A stretch of DNA of 23,322 nucleotides, from contig QGUZ01000050.1 in NCBI GenBank assembly GCA_003242605.1, forward strand, positions 1 through 23,322, read 5' to 3'. The first letter of the stretch is position 1; every line of letters starts with the position of its first letter. Under the pieces are notes generated by a model. It did not search any database. It had not been told where the DNA came from and saw only the letters and a program-made list of their open reading frames with translations. Position numbers and translations under genes: made by a program. This document shows, in pieces, positions 12,683 through 21,448 of this stretch. This DNA comes from Actinomycetota bacterium. GTDB taxonomy: Bacteria > Actinomycetota > Actinomycetes > Streptosporangiales > Streptosporangiaceae.

Positions 12683-13993
12683 TCAGCCGGAGAGCCGGAT
12701 CGGGTTGACGATGTCGGCGAAGATGAGCAGGCCGCCGACCACGAGGAGCACCATCGCCATCGCGTAGGTGAGCGGCAGCGCCTTGGCGATGTCCACGTAG
12801 CCGGGGGCCGGCCGGCGCAGCAGGCGGGCCCAGCCGCGCTTGAGGCCCTCCCACAGCGCGCCCGCGATGTGCCCGCCGTCGAGCGGCAGCAGCGGGATCA
12901 GGTTGAACATGCCGATCGCCAGGTTGAACCCGCCGAGCAGCATGATGAACATGGTGACCTTGTCGTCCACCGGCGCCTCGGAGGCGGCGATCTCCCCGCC
13001 GATGCGCCCGGCGCCGACGATGCTCACCGGGCTGTCGATGTCGCGCTCGGCGCCGGTGAACGCGGCCTGCCACACGCCGACCAGCTTCTCCGGGAAGTTG
13101 ACGAGCGCCACCGCGGTGCGCGTGGTCATCTCCCACATCTGGGCGACCACGTAGCCGGGGCCCTGCTGCTCGCGCACGATGAGCGGGGCCACACCGAGGA
13201 AGCCCACGTTCCGCTCGATCTTCTCCGGGTCGTCGAGGGACGGCCGGTCCTGGGCGATGAGGTTCGCGGTCAGCGTCATCGGGCGGCCGTCGCGCACGAT
13301 GCCGATGGCGACCGGGCCGGGGCCGTGGGCCCGGATCGTCCGGGTCGCCTCCTCCCAGGTGGTGACCTGCCTCCCACCGATCGAGGTGATCCGGTCACCG
13401 GGCCGCAGCCCGGCGAGCGCGGCCGGGCTCTTGGGGTCGGACGGCCCGCACTCGGCGTTCTGCGCGGCCGCCTGCTGGGTCTTGACGCACTCGGACACCG
13501 TGCTCACGGTGAGCGTCTGGACCGGGACGCCGATGCCCATCATGACGATCGCGAACAGGCCGAACGCGAGCACGAAGTTCATCGCCGGCCCGCCGAGCAT
13601 CACGATGACCTTCTGCCACCAGGGCTTGCGGTAGAAGACGCGGTTCTCGTCGCCGGGCCGGATCTCCTCCAGCGCCGCCTGCCGGGCGCTGTCGATCAGG
13701 CCCTGGAACATCCCGGTGTTCGTGGCGCGCAGCCGGTTCGGGGCGTCGCTCGGCCGCGGCGGCAGCATGCCGATCATCCGGATGTAGCCGCCGAGCGGGA
13801 TCCACTTGATGCCGTACTCGGTCTCACCGCGGCGCTTCGACCACAGCGTCGGGCCGAAACCCACCATGTACTGGGTCACGCGCACGCCGAAGAGCTTCGC
13901 GGGGACGAGATGCCCGATCTCGTGCAGCGCCACCGAGATCAGCAGACCGAGGATGAAGAGGGCGAAACCCACCACGACCCACGTCGTCGTCAT
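12683..13993 (-). CDS. M50 site-2 protease (RseP/Rip1-like)
   Basis: This 436-residue intramembrane zinc metalloprotease belongs to the RIP/RseP family, which cuts anti-sigma factors or other membrane proteins. The H-E-I-G-H active site (H24, E25, H28) is in the first membrane helix. A PDZ domain covers about 165-250 (P-A-A-L-A-G-L-R-P-G-D-R-I-T-S-I-G-G). The third metal-site motif N-L-I-P-L-L-P-L-D-G-G-H has its Asp at about 372. Membrane segments lie at about 6-27, 130-158, 335-360 and 405-428. No strong Shine-Dalgarno precedes ATG 13993. In many actinobacteria rip lies between dxr and ispG, but here neither is present. Instead the gene follows a SpoIIE phosphatase and precedes a MarR regulator. 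It may be the main Rip or a second copy. Confidence 0.92.
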   Translation of the reverse strand: MTTTWVVVGFALFILGLLISVALHEIGHLVPAKLFGVRVTQYMVGFGPTLWSKRRGETEYGIKWIPLGGYIRMIGMLPPRPSDAPNRLRATNTGMFQGLIDSARQAALEEIRPGDENRVFYRKPWWQKVIVMLGGPAMNFVLAFGLFAIVMMGIGVPVQTLTVSTVSECVKTQQAAAQNAECGPSDPKSPAALAGLRPGDRITSIGGRQVTTWEEATRTIRAHGPGPVAIGIVRDGRPMTLTANLIAQDRPSLDDPEKIERNVGFLGVAPLIVREQQGPGYVVAQMWEMTTRTAVALVNFPEKLVGVWQAAFTGAERDIDSPVSIVGAGRIGGEIAASEAPVDDKVTMFIMLLGGFNLAIGMFNLIPLLPLDGGHIAGALWEGLKRGWARLLRRPAPGYVDIAKALPLTYAMAMVLLVVGGLLIFADIVNPIRLSG

Positions 13994-14083
13994 CTCTGCC
14001 CACCCCTGCCCTGGGCGTGCCCGCCGCTGTCGAGTCGCACCTGACGAGCGTACCGAATCCCGGTATGTGGAATACGTAAGAAG

Positions 14084-15196
14084 TCAGGGCCGCCAGATCA
14101 GCACGAGCGCGCAGTCGTCGTTGTGCCCCGCGGACAGCGCGTTGACGAGCCGCTTGGCGCCCTCGCGCCAGGCCCCGGAGTGGAACACCCGCTCGGCCTC
14201 GCCGAGCAGCCGGTCGAGCCCGGCGTCGATGTCCCGGCCGGGCTGCTCGATCAGCCCGTCGGTGAACAGCATGAGCGCGTCGCCCTTGCGCAGCACGCCG
14301 CTGTCCGGTTCGCAGTGCAGGTCCGGCACGACGCCGAGCACGACGCCCTTCGCCGTGGAGATGCGCCAGGTGCCGGTACCCGAGTCGAACTTCACCACCG
14401 GTGGGTGCCCGGCCGAGGTGATGACGTACTCCCCGGTGGCGAGGTCGAGGCTGAGGTGCACGGCGGTGACGAAGCCCTCGCCCTGCCGCTGCCGGTGCAG
14501 GAACGAGTTGCACGCGGGCAGGAAGTCCTTGACCAGGCCGAGCAGCCCGCCGAAGGTGCCGGACAGCAGCAGCGCCCTGGTCCCGGCGTCCACCCCCTTG
14601 CCGGAGACGTCGACCACGGCGAGCTCGAGCCGGTCGCCGTCCCGCATCGACACCACGAAGTCGCCACCGAACGAGGACCCGCCGGCCTGCTTGAGCACCA
14701 CGCGCCCGTCCCAGTCCTTGGGCAGCGGCGGCAGGTCGCTCTGCGCCCGCAGCCGGTCGCGCAGCTCGAGCAGCATGGCGTCGCCGCGCAGCCCCTGCAC
14801 GCCGATCTTGCCGCGGATGCGGGCCATGAGCGCGGCGAGCGTGCCGGTGACCGCGACCGTGGCGAGCAGCCCGGGCCCGACGTGCCCGTCCTGCGTCGCG
14901 GCGAGGTAGATGAGCGCGACCGCGACCGCGCCGAGCAGCACGGCGAGGCTGCGCAGCCGGAGCTGCAGGCCGCCGGTGAGGGTGACGAGGATGAGCAGGG
15001 AGGGCGAGAACCACTCGGCCGACACCTGCGCCGCCGCGGCGCCGATCCCGAGGGTTGCGATGATCAGCGCGATCATCAGGTTGCGCTCGTGCGAGAGCAC
15101 CCGGCGCACCAGACGGACGGCGGGCACGAGCAGCGGGACGCGCACCAGGATCGCGCGGAGCCGTGGAGGGATCAGCGGCGCCGGACGGGAACTCAT
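14084..15196 (-). CDS. Membrane-anchored SpoIIE/PP2C-type serine phosphatase
   Basis: This protein has 370 residues from ATG 15196, or 383 from an upstream GTG at 15235. The N-terminal half has several hydrophobic helices: L-M-I-A-L-I-I-A-T-L-G-I-G; L-L-I-L-V-T-L-T-G-G; L-A-V-L-L-G-A-V-A-V-A-L-I; and L-L-A-T-V-A-V-T-G-T-L. The C-terminal cytoplasmic domain is a complete PP2C/SpoIIE phosphatase, with F-G-G-D-F, D-V-S-G-K-G, S-A-G-H-P-P, F-T-D-G-L and N-D-D-C-A-L-V carrying the metal-binding aspartates. Such enzymes dephosphorylate anti-anti-sigma factors. A TACAGT -10-like box 9 nt upstream of ATG 15196 suggests a nearly leaderless transcript, and this start was preferred. The M50 protease gene follows after 90 bp on the same strand. 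Confidence 0.88.
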   Translation of the reverse strand: MSSRPAPLIPPRLRAILVRVPLLVPAVRLVRRVLSHERNLMIALIIATLGIGAAAAQVSAEWFSPSLLILVTLTGGLQLRLRSLAVLLGAVAVALIYLAATQDGHVGPGLLATVAVTGTLAALMARIRGKIGVQGLRGDAMLLELRDRLRAQSDLPPLPKDWDGRVVLKQAGGSSFGGDFVVSMRDGDRLELAVVDVSGKGVDAGTRALLLSGTFGGLLGLVKDFLPACNSFLHRQRQGEGFVTAVHLSLDLATGEYVITSAGHPPVVKFDSGTGTWRISTAKGVVLGVVPDLHCEPDSGVLRKGDALMLFTDGLIEQPGRDIDAGLDRLLGEAERVFHSGAWREGAKRLVNALSAGHNDDCALVLIWRP

Positions 15197-15205
15197 GATG
15201 GACCG

Positions 15206-15211
15206 ACTGTA
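15206..15211 (-). promoter_or_regulatory. Candidate -10 box (TACAGT) for the membrane phosphatase
   Basis: TACAGT on the minus strand ends 9 nt before ATG 15196, so transcription would begin only about 2-3 nt upstream of the start codon. The -35 region is not recognisable. Confidence 0.35.
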
Positions 15212-15347
15212 TTCGCTCCGCCACCGCCGCGACACCCCACTTGACCAACACCTTGATCACGTCGCCACCGATATTGAGTGGCCCGGACCCTTTGCCGCTT
15301 TTAGCGTTGACCGGGAGTCAGCACACGAAGAAGGACGTGACCATACG

Positions 15348-16604
15348 ATGAGCGAGGAACGTCATCGCCCGGCCCCGCCGTACCCGATCCGCCCGCTCAC
15401 CGAGGACGACTGGCCGCGGCTCGTCGCCCTCGACCAGGAGGCGTTCAACATGACGTATTCGCCGGAGGCGGTCGAGGTCTTCCGGCGGATCCACGAGTTC
15501 GACCGCGGGCTGGCTGCGTTCGACGGCGACCTGCTCGTGGGGTCGGTCTCCGCCTACAGCCTCACCATGACCGTGCCGGGCGGGCCGATCCCGGTCGCCG
15601 GGGTCACCTGGGTGTCCGTACTCGGCTCCCACCGGCGCCGCGGCGTGCTGCGTTCCCTCATGCTGCGCCAGCTCGACGACCTGCACGAGCGCGGCGACGC
15701 GGTGGCCGCGCTGTACGCCTCGGAGGCCGCGATCTACGGCCGGTTCGGGTACGGCAGGGCGGCCGACGCGCTGTCCTTCCGCATCCCCACGCACCGGTCG
15801 GCGTTCCGGCCCGACGCCCCGGCCGACCCGCGGCTGCGGCTGCGGATCGCCCGGCCGGCCGAGGTGCAGCCGGAGCTGGAGAAGGTGTACAACGAGATCG
15901 TCACCACGCGGCCCGGCCTGTACGCCCGGTCGGCGGGCCTGTGGGGCAAGGTGCTGCGCGACGGCGAGGAGGCCCGCGGCGGCATGGGGCCGCTACGGTG
16001 TGTGCTCGTCGAGGACGACGGCGGCCCGCGGGGGTACGCGCTGTTCCGGGTGAAGCCGGGGTTCACCGAGTGGGACGTGCCCGACGGCGAGGTACACCTG
16101 AGGGAGCTGTTCGCGGTGGACCCGGCCGCCTACGCCGCGGTCTGGCGCGCGGTGCTCGACCGCGACCTGTGCGCCCGGGTGGTGGCGGCGTCCCGCCCGG
16201 TGGACGATCCGATCGCCCACCTGCTCGTCGAGCCGCGCGTGCTGACCTCGGGGGTGCATGACGACCTGTGGGTCCGTCTCGTCGACGTCGGCAAGGCGCT
16301 CACCGCCCGCCGCTACGCGGCGCCGGTCGACGTGGTGATCGAGGTGCGCGACCCGGTCTGCCCGTGGAACGAGGGCCGGTGGCGCCTCGCCGCCGACGCC
16401 TCGGGCGCCACCTGCGAGCGGACCACGGCCCCGGCGGACGTGGAGCTGCCGGTGGACGCGCTCGGCGCCGGGTACCTCGGCGGGCGGCCGCTCACCGGGT
16501 ACGGCGCGGCCGGGTGGGCCCGGGAGCACCGGCCGGGCGCGCTCGCGGCGCTCTCGGTGGCGATGTCCTGGGAGCCCCGCCCGTGGGGCGGCTTCATCTT
16601 CTGA
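15348..16604 (+). CDS. Eis-like GNAT N-acetyltransferase
   Basis: This 418-residue protein has the Eis layout: an N-terminal GNAT domain, a second degenerate GNAT domain and a C-terminal SCP2-like region. The acetyl-CoA pyrophosphate loop is in V-L-G-S-H-R-R-R-G-V-L-R (91-102). The catalytic tyrosine region I-Y-G-R-F-G-Y-G is at 129-136. The chain ends in G-G-F-I-F, and in Eis proteins the C-terminal carboxylate of an aromatic residue acts in catalysis. Mycobacterial Eis acetylates aminoglycosides and other amines; the natural substrate here is unknown. The start is ATG 15348; AAGGAC 12 nt upstream is the best ribosome binding site, so initiation looks moderate. It is divergent from the membrane phosphatase gene. 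The stop lies in a tandem 10-bp duplication. Confidence 0.92.
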   Translation: MSEERHRPAPPYPIRPLTEDDWPRLVALDQEAFNMTYSPEAVEVFRRIHEFDRGLAAFDGDLLVGSVSAYSLTMTVPGGPIPVAGVTWVSVLGSHRRRGVLRSLMLRQLDDLHERGDAVAALYASEAAIYGRFGYGRAADALSFRIPTHRSAFRPDAPADPRLRLRIARPAEVQPELEKVYNEIVTTRPGLYARSAGLWGKVLRDGEEARGGMGPLRCVLVEDDGGPRGYALFRVKPGFTEWDVPDGEVHLRELFAVDPAAYAAVWRAVLDRDLCARVVAASRPVDDPIAHLLVEPRVLTSGVHDDLWVRLVDVGKALTARRYAAPVDVVIEVRDPVCPWNEGRWRLAADASGATCERTTAPADVELPVDALGAGYLGGRPLTGYGAAGWAREHRPGALAALSVAMSWEPRPWGGFIF

Positions 16605-16618
16605 AGCCTTCTGAAGCC
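16599..16618 (+). repeat. Tandem TTCTGAAGCC duplication at the stop codon
   Basis: TTCTGAAGCC occurs at 16599-16608 and 16609-16618, so the codons TTC-TGA of the Eis-like gene are copied just beyond the stop. The second copy is out of frame with the first (10-bp unit) and has no effect on the product. Confidence 0.85.
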
Positions 16619-16794
16619 TCACCTTTTAATACGTGCGGCCAGGTGCGCGCGGCGGCGCCGGCCTCGGCCGATGGCCCGGCGCCGGAGGCGGGACCGGCAC
16701 CGGCGGGCCGTTGACGCCGGGCCGGGCCCCGCCGGCCGCGCCCCGATCCGCGACGGGCGTCCCCGCACCCCGTGCCGGGCGGCGGGCGCCGGGT

Positions 16795-16800
16795 TAGGCT
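16795..16800 (+). promoter_or_regulatory. -10 box of a leaderless promoter (TAGGCT)
   Basis: TAGGCT ends 6 nt before ATG 16807, the exact spacing of a leaderless actinobacterial promoter whose transcript starts at the A of ATG. The -35 is weak (GTGCCG at 16772-16777). Confidence 0.5.
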
Positions 16801-16806
16801 GCGGAC

Positions 16807-16968
16807 ATGGCGCTGCAGAGCTTGCAGATCGACGCGGTGATCGCGATGCGGGCCCGGGACGTGTCCCGGCCCACCAAGGAGCACCTGGAGGCGGCCGACC
16901 GGAAGCCGCTGCGGGACGAGATGCCGCGCCGGCCGCCCGCCCACGCCAGGCGCAGGAACGACTCCTGA
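16807..16968 (+). CDS. 53-residue basic protein of unknown function, probably leaderless
   Basis: The ORF runs from ATG 16807 to TGA 16966-16968, with strong GC bias at third positions. The N-terminal half is a probable helix: M-A-L-Q-S-L-Q-I-D-A-V-I-A-M-R-A-R-D. The segment S-R-P-T-K-E-H-L-E-A-A-D follows, then a Pro/Arg-rich tail (P-R-R-P-P-A-H-A-R-R-R-N-D-S). There is no Shine-Dalgarno, but TAGGCT ends 6 nt upstream, so the mRNA probably begins at the ATG. I do not recognise the family. It is convergent with rpiB across a strong nested hairpin. The precise leaderless promoter and codon bias support a real gene. Confidence 0.65.
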   Translation: MALQSLQIDAVIAMRARDVSRPTKEHLEAADRKPLRDEMPRRPPAHARRRNDS

Positions 16969-17011
16969 CCCGGCCGCCGGGTGGGCGTCGCCTTCCCCGG
17001 CGACAGCAAAG

Positions 17012-17066
17012 CGCCCCGGCCGGGGTGGCCGGGGCCGCCGTGGCGCCCCGGCCCCCGGCCGGGGCG
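17012..17066. terminator. Nested hairpin between convergent genes (bidirectional terminator)
   Basis: The outer stem CGCCCCGGCC (17012-17021) pairs with GGCCGGGGCG (17057-17066). The inner stem GGCCGGGGC (17027-17035) pairs with GCCCCGGCC (17045-17053). It lies between the 53-residue gene and the rpiB stop at 17075, so it can serve both strands. Confidence 0.7.
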
Positions 17067-17074
17067 TGGGCCGG

Positions 17075-17542
17075 TCAGGGCAGCGGCGGCAGCCCTTCGC
17101 CGTTCTCGTAGGCGGCGAGCTGGCCGATGCGGCGGCTGTGCCGTTCCGCCCCGGAGTACGGCGTGGCGAGGAAGATCTCCACCAGGCGCGTGGCCTCCTC
17201 GACCGAGTGCATGCGTGCCCCGATCGCCACGACGTTGGCGTCGTTGTGCTCGCGCGCCAGGCGGGCGGTGTCCTCGCTCCAGGCGAGCGCGGCCCGGATG
17301 CCCCGCACCTTGTTGGCCGCGATCTGCTCGCCGTTGCCGGACCCGCCGATCACCACGCCGAGGCTGCCCGGCTCGGCGGCGACCGCCTCGGCGGCGCGCA
17401 GCACGAACACCGGGTAGTCGTCCTCGGCGTCGTAGACGGCCGGCCCGTGGTCCACGGGCTCGTGCCCGTGGTCCTTGAGCCAGGACACCAGGTGGTTCTT
17501 CAGTTCGTAGCCGGCATGGTCGGCAGCAATATGGACGCGCAC
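17075..17542 (-). CDS. rpiB: Ribose-5-phosphate isomerase B
   Basis: This 155-residue enzyme of the pentose phosphate pathway interconverts ribose-5-phosphate and ribulose-5-phosphate. It has the N-terminal A-A-D-H-A-G-Y-E-L-K (6-15, with D8 and H9), the anion-hole loop G-G-S-G-N-G-E-Q (66-73), and R-E-H-N-D-A-N-V (97-104, with H99). Position 72 is Glu rather than the Cys found in E. coli-type enzymes. This glutamate base is known from actinobacterial RpiB such as that of M. tuberculosis. The start is GTG 17542. No Shine-Dalgarno is visible, but CAGAAT lies 6 nt upstream as a possible leaderless -10. It diverges from def. Confidence 0.95.
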   Translation of the reverse strand: MRVHIAADHAGYELKNHLVSWLKDHGHEPVDHGPAVYDAEDDYPVFVLRAAEAVAAEPGSLGVVIGGSGNGEQIAANKVRGIRAALAWSEDTARLAREHNDANVVAIGARMHSVEEATRLVEIFLATPYSGAERHSRRIGQLAAYENGEGLPPLP

Positions 17543-17585
17543 CCGTCAATTCTGACAGCCCGCCCGTCTCGGACGTCGCCGGGCT

Positions 17586-17642
17586 CCACTACAGTGGTTG
17601 CCGGGTAAGCGGCGCGGCCGTCCGCCGCCTCTTACCCGGCAA
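17586..17642 (+). promoter_or_regulatory. def promoter and 5'-terminal stem-loop
   Basis: TACAGT (17590-17595) lies within the dyad CCACT-AC-AGTGG (17586-17597) and fits a -10 box. The transcript would begin at about 17602, at the foot of a perfect 12-bp stem: TTGCCGGGTAAG (17598-17609) pairs with CTTACCCGGCAA (17631-17642), and inner CGGCG/CGCCG pairing continues it. A further partial copy, CTACCCGGCA, follows. The hairpin lies about 70 nt before the def ribosome binding site and may stabilise or attenuate the mRNA. Confidence 0.5.
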
Positions 17643-17710
17643 GCCCTACCCGGCACCACCACCGAGGGATGAACCGCCCGGGGTGACGTCCCCCGCGTCC
17701 TGGAGGCCGC

Positions 17711-18232
17711 ATGCGAGAGATCCGCCGTATCGGCGACCCGGTCCTGCGCTCCCCCGCCGAGCCGGTCACCGAGTTCGACCGCGAGCTGCGCCGGCTCGTC
17801 GACGAGATGATGCGGGTGATGTACGCGGCGGACGGCGTCGGCCTCGCCGGCCCGCAGATCGGGGTGTCGCTGCGGCTGTTCGTCTACGACATCAACGGCC
17901 GCAGGGGGCACGTGATCAACCCCGAGCTCACCGTGGACGACCCCACCGAGATCACCGAGGACGAGGGCTGCCTGTCGGTGCCGTCGAAGGAGACCGGCAC
18001 CCCGCTGTACGCCCCGACCCCGCGCGCCGCCGGGGTGACCGTGACCGGCGTCGACCGGCTCGGCCGCCCGCTGCGCATCAAGGCGCGCGGCTACCTGGCG
18101 CGCTGCTTCCAGCACGAGACCGACCACCTCGACGGCGTGCTCTACGTCGACCGCCTCCCCAAGCAGGAGCGCCGCCGCATCCTGCTGCAGACCCCCGGCC
18201 CGGAGGAGCGGGCGCCCGGCCTGCTCGGCTGA
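17711..18232 (+). CDS. def: Peptide deformylase
   Basis: This 173-residue metalloenzyme removes the formyl group from the N-terminal methionine of new proteins. The three family motifs are present: G-V-G-L-A-G-P-Q (42-49, usually G-V-G-L-A-A-P-Q), E-G-C-L-S-V (85-90, metal ligand C87) and H-E-T-D-H-L (135-140, ligands H135 and H139, base E136). The C-terminal tail after about 155 is short and polar. The start is ATG 17711, with GGAGG 4 nt upstream. The single A-to-G change in motif 1 is conservative. fmt is not adjacent. The gene is convergent with the aldehyde dehydrogenase, 24 bp apart. Confidence 0.96.
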   Translation: MREIRRIGDPVLRSPAEPVTEFDRELRRLVDEMMRVMYAADGVGLAGPQIGVSLRLFVYDINGRRGHVINPELTVDDPTEITEDEGCLSVPSKETGTPLYAPTPRAAGVTVTGVDRLGRPLRIKARGYLARCFQHETDHLDGVLYVDRLPKQERRRILLQTPGPEERAPGLLG

Positions 18233-18256
18233 GCCCGCGCGGCGCGGCCGCCGCCG

Positions 18257-19663
<1,407 letters not shown>

Positions 19664-19949
19664 CCCCTCACCCTCCGCACGGACGGCCCGCGCCCGCCCG
19701 GCGAACCGACGGTACCCCGGCCGCGGCGTCGCCGTCCGTGCGCGCACCGTCACACCGAATTTACGGTGCGCGCCGTGCGGCGGCGTCGTGCATGCGCGCC
19801 GCGTTCCGCCGCGACCCGGCCCGGCTCCTCCGCGGGGGGAGATTCCTCCACCCCGCGGGGAAATTTCGCCCACGGGCGGGCGAACCGCCACGGCCGGGCG
19901 GGCCGCGCGGGCGGTCCCGGGCCCGCGCGCGCCGGCCCGGCCGGCGCGC
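19664..19949. other. Gap between MFS stop and aldehyde dehydrogenase start; repeats only
   Basis: No gene is supported here. It contains a perfect 10-bp inverted repeat at 19741-19772, a rough direct repeat around CCGCGGGG (about 19829-19863), and TTCGCCC/GGGCGAA at about 19864-19883. The upstream part should hold the aldehyde dehydrogenase promoter. Confidence 0.5.
19741..19772. promoter_or_regulatory. 10-bp perfect inverted repeat upstream of aldehyde dehydrogenase
   Basis: CGCGCACCGT (19741-19750) and ACGGTGCGCG (19763-19772) flank a 12-nt AT-richer spacer, 78 nt upstream of the aldehyde dehydrogenase start. The size and symmetry suit a dimeric repressor, or a transcript hairpin. Confidence 0.45.
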
Positions 19950-21395
19950 TCATGCGCGGCGCTCCGGCCGGGTGCCGCGGATCAGCGCGGCCGTGACGAT
20001 CAGCGCGAGCGCCGCGCAGCAGGCGAGCGCGACGAAACCGGCGCTCGTGGCGGCCACGGCGGCCCGCGCGGCGGTGGCGCCGCCCCGCAGCGCCGAGGCC
20101 GCCGCCGCGGCGGCCACGGTGCCCGCGACCGCCACGCCGAGCCCGGCGCCGGTCTGGTTGAAGGTGTTGAGCAGGCCGGACCCGACGCCGGAGTCGGCCG
20201 GGCCGACGTGGGATGAGCCGATGGTGTAGAGCGGGACGAAGCAGCTCGGCAGCCCCGCCCCGACGATCACCAACGCGGCACCGGCGACGAGCGGGTCACC
20301 CGCGCCGGCGATCAGGACCACGGCGCCGGCGAGCTGCACGGCCCCGGCGCCGAGGTAGAGCCGGGCCGGCCCCAGGCGGCCGGCCAGCCCGGGCACGGCG
20401 ACGGCGGCCAGCAGCGCCGACAGCCCCATCGGCACCAGGGCGAGACCGGCGGCGAACGCCGACATGGCGTGGGCGCGCTGGAAGTACCCGGCGGCCAGGT
20501 AGGTGCCGCCGACCATCACCGCGGCGGCGAGCGCCAGCCCGGCGCAGCTCAGCGCGTACCCCGGCGACCGCAGCAGGTGCAGGGGCAGCAGCGGATCCGC
20601 GGCGCCGAGCTCGCGGACCGCGACCAGGGCGAGCAGCAGCGCCGCGACGGCGAGGCCCGCCCACGCGGCCGGCGTGCCGAGGCCGTCCTGCAGCCGGATC
20701 AGCCCGTACGACAGCGCGGCGAGCCCGGCGGTGGTGAGCAGCGCGATCGGCAGCCGCAGCGGACGGCGCCGTACCGCCGCGAGCGGCGGCACCGCGCGCA
20801 GCGCGGCGACACCGGTCACGGCCACGGCCGGGACGTTGATCAGGAACGCCCACCGCCAGCCGAACGCGGTGGTGACGAGGCCGCCGAGGATGACGCCGAC
20901 GGTCGCGCCGACCACGCCGAGGCCGCTCCATGCGGTCAGCGCCAGCCTGCGCTGGGCGGGCGCCCGGTAGACGGCGAGCACCGCGGACAGCGCGGCCGCG
21001 GACAGCACCGCGGCGCCGGCGCCCTGCGCGAACCGCCCGGCGAGCAGCGCGGGCGTGCCGGGGGCGAGCCCGCACAGCGCGGACGCCGCGCCGAAGATCG
21101 CCAGGCCGGCGAGGAACGCGCGGCGGCGCCCGGCCACGTCGGCGATGCGGCCGCCGAGCAGCAGCAGGCTGCCGTAGGTGAGCACGTACGAGCCGACGGT
21201 CCACTGCTGGGCCGCCGGACCGGCCGACAGCGACCGGCCGATGGCGGGCAGCGCCACGTTGACCACGGTCGAGTCGAGCATGACCAGGAGCTGGGCGGCG
21301 CCGAGCACCGCCATGGCGCCCCAGGGCGCGGGAGCGTCCGGCGGGGACGACGGCGGCGTCGGGGCCGCGGAGCGGGCCGGTGTGATGTCCTCCAT
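19950..21395 (-). CDS. MFS drug exporter, DHA2 (14-helix) type
   Basis: This 481-residue integral membrane transporter expels small toxic compounds using the proton gradient. It begins with the DHA2 signature L-D-S-T-V-V-N-V-A-L-P in the first helix. The loop motif G-G-R-I-A-D-V-A-G-R-R-R follows, and about 14 hydrophobic segments can be counted. The start is ATG 21395 (M-E-D-I-T). There is no Shine-Dalgarno, and AAAACT six nt upstream could be the -10 of a leaderless transcript; an ATG 12 codons earlier lies inside the palindromic operator and was rejected. It diverges from a MarR gene, the usual arrangement for a ligand-induced efflux pump. Confidence 0.92.
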   Translation of the reverse strand: MEDITPARSAAPTPPSSPPDAPAPWGAMAVLGAAQLLVMLDSTVVNVALPAIGRSLSAGPAAQQWTVGSYVLTYGSLLLLGGRIADVAGRRRAFLAGLAIFGAASALCGLAPGTPALLAGRFAQGAGAAVLSAAALSAVLAVYRAPAQRRLALTAWSGLGVVGATVGVILGGLVTTAFGWRWAFLINVPAVAVTGVAALRAVPPLAAVRRRPLRLPIALLTTAGLAALSYGLIRLQDGLGTPAAWAGLAVAALLLALVAVRELGAADPLLPLHLLRSPGYALSCAGLALAAAVMVGGTYLAAGYFQRAHAMSAFAAGLALVPMGLSALLAAVAVPGLAGRLGPARLYLGAGAVQLAGAVVLIAGAGDPLVAGAALVIVGAGLPSCFVPLYTIGSSHVGPADSGVGSGLLNTFNQTGAGLGVAVAGTVAAAAAASALRGGATAARAAVAATSAGFVALACCAALALIVTAALIRGTRPERRA

Positions 21396-21399
21396 GGCG

Positions 21400-21427
21400 C
21401 AAGTTTTATGCATGCGCATGAAACTTG
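21400..21427. promoter_or_regulatory. 28-bp palindromic operator between MFS and MarR genes
   Basis: The arms CAAGTTTTATGC (21400-21411) and GCATGAAACTTG (21416-21427) match at 11 of 12 positions around an ATGC centre. The site overlaps the expected promoter elements of the MFS gene and lies just upstream of the -10 box of the MarR gene. It is the best-supported operator in the window. Confidence 0.75.
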
Positions 21428-21435
21428 CCACGCGG

Positions 21436-21441
21436 TAAGGT
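21436..21441 (+). promoter_or_regulatory. -10 box (TAAGGT) of the leaderless MarR gene
   Basis: TAAGGT ends 7 nt before the GTG start at 21449, the spacing expected for transcription starting at the start codon. The palindromic operator occupies the -35 side. Confidence 0.4.
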
Positions 21442-21448
21442 GTGAAGC

